Shown in pieces: positions 60,791 to 64,000 of a stretch of DNA of 64,000 nucleotides. The translations under genes and the position numbers were made by a program. The notes under the pieces were generated by a model, which had not been told where the DNA came from, ran no database searches, and saw only the letters and a program-made list of their open reading frames with translations. The DNA comes from SB11 sp943370295 (GTDB taxonomy: Bacteria > Bacteroidota > Bacteroidia > UBA8524), in the NCBI GenBank assembly GCA_943370295.1, contig CALRQL020000008.1:1-64000 (forward strand). Reading direction: 5' to 3'. The stretch's first letter is position 1. Each line of letters opens with the position of its first letter.

Positions 60791-62119
60791 TTATCGTACT
60801 TTTATAACGTGCAGCCTTAGCTTTATGCCCCTTTCAATACCTTTACGGGTATCCAACGTTAGGTGGCCTGCGCTAATAGGATTGTCAGAGGGTATCCTCA
60901 AATAAAAACCCTTGTTATAGTTTATACCGTAGTTGCGGTTTTCGTTCACTACGTATTGCAGGTGTCTTGGAATATTAAAGGTGTACTGCTGCCTGTCGCT
61001 ATTGTATTTCCCGTCAAACAAATCCGCTTCGCTGATTGCATCAGCTACTAACGAAACCGCATCAGTCGAATCGCGAAATAGCAACAACAGTCGTTTTGGT
61101 GCATCAAATCCCGCGCCAATTCCTAACGCATTTGAAGAAACAGTTAAATTTGCCCCAACAATCGCATACCGGCTGTCTTTTGCAAAATTGTCAAGTCCCG
61201 GAATTTGAATCAAAACACGGGTTCCGGCCATCGATTGCAAATAACATTCATCGTAGTTAGCACCTACGGTAAATTGTGTTTGTGCGTTGGTGCCTGCAAA
61301 GTTGTGGTTAAATAAATTGGCAAAAGCCGAGTTGTCTTTACTTATCGGAAACAGCACTTGCTGTGTATCATTATAGTAAACACGTATACCCGAAATGCCC
61401 GAAGTAAGGTTCATGTAAGCAACAGCACCGTCGTTTTGCGGCAATGTGCTGTTATCAGCCTCTACACGAATACCCCTTATAAAATCCTGAAAAGCGGTAT
61501 TGGTAGCAAAGTTGCTGGCCGTTCCGTTTATAATTTTTGTGCCAAAGGTTGCATTATCCAACTTTAAACGCAGTTGGGGAGCCTCTTTGGTAGTAGTTCC
61601 GTTAAAAGTAATACTCACACTATCTTTAACATTTAAGTTGGTAGAAAGTGTGGCAATGGGGGCAGGATTGTAAAGAATATTTCTTCGCGAATAGTATTGT
61701 GAGTCGGGACTTAAAACCTCGCTCACTTCATATGCTTTTAAAGTGATGGGAGTATTGGGGTTTCCCTGAAAGTTGTCTTCGCCAGAATACGACATAACTA
61801 AGAACACCGAATCAATAGTGCTGCCTGCCGGAAACGTAAAGTTGCTGGATGATGGGAGCGTGAAGTTAACAGCAATGCCTGCGGTTGATTTTCCGTAAAC
61901 TGTGCTGTTAAGTGCACCCAAAATCTGCAGCGATAGGTTGCTGGTGGCAAACGAATCTTCGGGCAGGGTACGCGTATAAAGAGTAAAGGTATCAATAACC
62001 ATTACCTGTGGGCTGGTTCCTGTGTTTAGCCCTAATTTTTCCTCGTCGCTTTTGCACGAAAAAAGGGTGATGGCGCAGATGAGCGCCGCCACCCCCCAAT
62101 AAAATCCTGTTTTTTTCAA
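60791..62119 (-). CDS. DUF4270 lipoprotein
   Basis: The 442-residue protein has a lipoprotein signal (ITLFSCKSDEEKLG). It has the DUF4270 hallmarks: a short Pro/Thr region, SLQILGALNSTVYGKSTAGIAVNFTLP, IDSVFLVMSYSG, and a late YGINYNKGFYLRIP. Members are outer-membrane or surface lipoproteins restricted to Bacteroidota and often next to glycogen synthase and panC, as here. No activity is known. The glycogen synthase-like gene ends 3 bases upstream. Confidence 0.85.
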   Translation of the reverse strand: MKKTGFYWGVAALICAITLFSCKSDEEKLGLNTGTSPQVMVIDTFTLYTRTLPEDSFATSNLSLQILGALNSTVYGKSTAGIAVNFTLPSSSNFTFPAGSTIDSVFLVMSYSGEDNFQGNPNTPITLKAYEVSEVLSPDSQYYSRRNILYNPAPIATLSTNLNVKDSVSITFNGTTTKEAPQLRLKLDNATFGTKIINGTASNFATNTAFQDFIRGIRVEADNSTLPQNDGAVAYMNLTSGISGIRVYYNDTQQVLFPISKDNSAFANLFNHNFAGTNAQTQFTVGANYDECYLQSMAGTRVLIQIPGLDNFAKDSRYAIVGANLTVSSNALGIGAGFDAPKRLLLLFRDSTDAVSLVADAISEADLFDGKYNSDRQQYTFNIPRHLQYVVNENRNYGINYNKGFYLRIPSDNPISAGHLTLDTRKGIERGIKLRLHVIKVR

Positions 62120-62122
62120 GTG

Positions 62123-62941
62123 TTAATTGTTACTTGATAATATTTCGTCGTAAAAACGTAAATAATTGTCTGCATATTGTTGGTCATCGTCGTGGGTTAG
62201 CACGGGTCTTTCCAACTTGCTAATGGTGTTTTCCACCTCTGGGTCAATATTACCTCCGGCCCTAACTACAGCATCAGCATGTGTAATAGCACCAAGGTAT
62301 AGGCCGTTGCATGAGCCGTTATCATAACAGGCCATTTGCTCAGGTTCAATATTGTTAAGGCTGGCTTTGCGGGCGAAATCTTCGCCTAGATTTTCCTGAA
62401 ATTCTTTTTCAAAAATGCTGTAAATAACTTTTGAGTTTTTAAATACAGGCTCGTTTTTGTAAATAGTTTTCAGGTAAAGAGGAATAAGACTGGTCATCCA
62501 GCCTTGGCAGTGAATAATGTCGGGAGCCCAACCTAATTTTTTAACGGTTTCAAGGGCACCTTTACAAAAAAAGATGGTGCGCTCATCGTTATCAGGGAAA
62601 AACTGGTTTTCCTCGTTATGATAAAGCGCTTTGCGGTGAAAGTACTCTTCGTTGTCTAGAAAATACACTTGCATTTTGGCATCGGGTAGAGAGGCTACCT
62701 TGATAATCAACGGGTTGTCGTTATCGTCGATGGTGATGTTGATGCCCGAGAGGCGTACTACCTCGTGCAAGCGGTTGCGGCGCTCATTAATCAAGCCAAA
62801 ACGAGGGACAAGAACCCTAATTTCGTTGTCTTTTTCTTGAATGGCTTGTGGAAGCAGGCGTGCAATTTCTGAGACTGATGATGTGCTTGTCAGAAAAGGG
62901 CTCATTTCTGATGAAACGAACAGAACTTTTTTTCTTCCCAT
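62123..62941 (-). CDS. Short glycogen/starch synthase-like protein (GT5 N-terminal domain)
   Basis: The start is ATG 62941 (MGRKKVLFVSSEMSPF); an ATG eight codons upstream lies within the predicted promoter. The 272-residue protein matches the N-terminal ADP-glucose lobe of GT5 synthases (FVSSEMSPFLTSTSSVSEIA, FLDNEEYFHR, PDIIHCQGWMTSLIPLYLK). The C-terminal GT-B lobe is lacking, so it cannot be a complete synthase alone. The short form is found in other Bacteroidota, usually beside panC and DUF4270. The role is uncertain. Confidence 0.82.
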   Translation of the reverse strand: MGRKKVLFVSSEMSPFLTSTSSVSEIARLLPQAIQEKDNEIRVLVPRFGLINERRNRLHEVVRLSGINITIDDNDNPLIIKVASLPDAKMQVYFLDNEEYFHRKALYHNEENQFFPDNDERTIFFCKGALETVKKLGWAPDIIHCQGWMTSLIPLYLKTIYKNEPVFKNSKVIYSIFEKEFQENLGEDFARKASLNNIEPEQMACYDNGSCNGLYLGAITHADAVVRAGGNIDPEVENTISKLERPVLTHDDDQQYADNYLRFYDEILSSNN

Positions 62942-62962
62942 ATTGCAGTAAAAATGTGTTTG

Positions 62963-62995
62963 CAAAGTTACTTAAAATAATCCAATATTGCCAAT
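62963..62995 (-). promoter_or_regulatory. Promoter of the glycogen synthase-like operon
   Basis: On the minus strand ATTG, 21 bases and TAACTTTG match the Bacteroidota consensus, with a perfect -7 box. Transcription should begin near 62957, after the longer candidate start codon, which supports the start at 62941. Confidence 0.52.
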
Positions 62996-63028
62996 TTTCC
63001 ACAAAATGATGTTAATAGCTGTAAGTGC

Positions 63029-63874
63029 GTGATTATCTTTACTAAAATATCTCAAATCAATAAATTTTTAACCGGTATCGCGCAAAAAGGCAGCAGTATT
63101 GGCTTTGTTCCTACCATGGGTGCTTTGCACGAGGGGCATCTTACTTTAATCAGAAAGGCTAACGATGAAAATGATGTTTCAGTATGCAGCATTTTTGTGA
63201 ACCCTACGCAGTTTAATAACCCCGAAGACCTTAAAAAATATCCCCGCCTGATTGAAAAAGACATTTTGCTGCTTGAAAAAAGCGGTTGTGATGTGCTTTT
63301 TTATCCCAATGCCGACGAGATGTACGCAAAGGATGAGGGCCTGCTAAACGTAGATTTATTGGGCATTGATAAACGGCTGGAAGGCGAACACCGCCCCGGC
63401 CATTTTAAAGGGGTAGCCACTATTGTAAAAAAGTTGTTTGATGCAGTAGCTCCCCACAAAGCCTATTTTGGTCAAAAGGATTATCAGCAGGTGCTGGTGG
63501 TGAAAACTATGGTGAAGCAACTGAACGTGCCGATTGAAATTATTGCGGTGCCAACGGTGAGGGAGGAAAGCGGACTGGCTATGAGCTCACGGAATTTGAG
63601 GTTGACGGATGAGGAAAGAGAGAATGCTGCCGAAATATACAGGGTGTTGGTGTGGGCAAAAGAACACCTTACCACGCTGGAAGCCGGTGAGATTGAAAAA
63701 GTAGGAGGGGAGATGCTGGCAAAAATTCCCGGTGCTGCGGTTGAATATTTTGAACTGGCGGACGGTGAAACCCTTGTCCCGCTGGTTGAATATAGTACGG
63801 GTAAAAAAGTGGTAGCATTAACCGCCGTTCAGGTGGGTGCTGTGCGGCTTATTGATAATATGGAGCTTGCTTAA
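63029..63874 (+). CDS. panC: Pantothenate synthetase
   Basis: PanC condenses pantoate and beta-alanine with ATP, the last step of pantothenate synthesis. The 281-residue protein begins with a GTG codon (encoding MIIFTKISQ). It has GFVPTMGALHEGHLTLI, SIFVNPTQFNNPEDLKKYPR, GEHRPGHFKGVATIVKKLFD, AYFGQKDYQQVLVVK and GLAMSSRNLRL, covering all ATP and pantoate sites. It is divergent from the glycogen synthase-like gene, and its stop overlaps that of the next gene on the other strand. Confidence 0.95.
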   Translation: MIIFTKISQINKFLTGIAQKGSSIGFVPTMGALHEGHLTLIRKANDENDVSVCSIFVNPTQFNNPEDLKKYPRLIEKDILLLEKSGCDVLFYPNADEMYAKDEGLLNVDLLGIDKRLEGEHRPGHFKGVATIVKKLFDAVAPHKAYFGQKDYQQVLVVKTMVKQLNVPIEIIAVPTVREESGLAMSSRNLRLTDEERENAAEIYRVLVWAKEHLTTLEAGEIEKVGGEMLAKIPGAAVEYFELADGETLVPLVEYSTGKKVVALTAVQVGAVRLIDNMELA

Positions 63875-64000
63875 AATTCTTTAAAAAGGCCGGAGATTAA
63901 AAACTCCATAAAGTACCAACGCCCGTTGTGCCGCAATGCAGCTATTGTAATAGCAGCCGTTTTGCTGCCGGTGCTTGTATAAAAAGTGATGCCCCATGGG
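63871..64000 (-). CDS. C-terminal end of an unrecognised protein (partial)
   Basis: The frame is open on the minus strand from the window edge to a TAA at 63871-63873 and gives 42 residues ending NGRWYFMEFLISGLFKEF. Residue composition looks like a real protein and the stop overlaps panC by 4 bases, a common convergent arrangement. The other two minus frames are stopped. No family is recognised from this tail. Confidence 0.55.
   Translation of the reverse strand, partial: PWGITFYTSTGSKTAAITIAALRHNGRWYFMEFLISGLFKEF

Overview
This window is chromosomal DNA of a member of the Bacteroidota. The evidence is: cargo proteins with type IX secretion (T9SS) sorting domains of type A and type B (CHU_C); a TonB-dependent receptor with an N-terminal carboxypeptidase-like domain; DUF4270 and DUF4290 proteins; a bacillithiol-pathway glycosyltransferase (BshA); a MurA with Asp instead of the catalytic Cys; and several promoters of the Bacteroidota type (TTTG, about 20 bases, TAnnTTTG). 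The order cannot be fixed from the sequence alone. No rRNA, tRNA, CRISPR array or transposase gene was seen.

Layout. 1-5.7 kb: a partial secreted beta-helix protein built from two 510-residue copies, behind a TonB-dependent receptor. 5.8-10 kb: a 2-oxoglutarate oxygenase, an acyl-CoA dehydrogenase and two RNA methyltransferases. 10-17.5 kb: a compact four-gene operon of exported proteins: caspase with DUF4384-like tail, CHASE2 membrane protein, FecR-like protein, caspase with TPRs. 17.6-27.3 kb: pheS, an AT-rich gap with DnaA-box-like words, an Ig-like lipoprotein, mnmG, ybeY, a T9SS type B protein and an M16 peptidase pair. A tight cluster of parS-like palindromes runs through 19.5-26.1 kb, suggesting that the segment is centromere-like and close to the replication origin.

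27.4-32.4 kb: rluB-type pseudouridine synthase, a structured repeat array, a LytTR regulator, bshA, tadA and pdeM. 32.5-37 kb: three related tandem T9SS type A surface proteins, with a 157-bp MITE-like element between the first two. 37-44 kb: small enzymes, a LutB-like iron-sulfur protein and an exported amidohydrolase pair in which only one of three domains keeps the metal-binding motif. 44.1-45 kb: a second repeat array, partly an inverted copy of the one at 28.8-29.2 kb.

45-49.7 kb: DUF4290, murA, a TlpA-like thioredoxin, a glycosyltransferase and an LpxH-like phosphoesterase. 49.7-56.3 kb: a UbiA-like membrane protein, a YgiC/YgiB-like pair joined to two membrane-glycan glycosyltransferases, a GxxExxY protein and a methyltransferase. 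56.3-64 kb: S41 peptidase, glmS, DAHP synthase, a DUF4270 lipoprotein, a short glycogen synthase, panC and the end of one more gene.

Most of the window is housekeeping. The parts most worth following up are the caspase/CHASE2 operon, the parS cluster with the possible origin, the paired repeat arrays and the palindromic MITE-like element.
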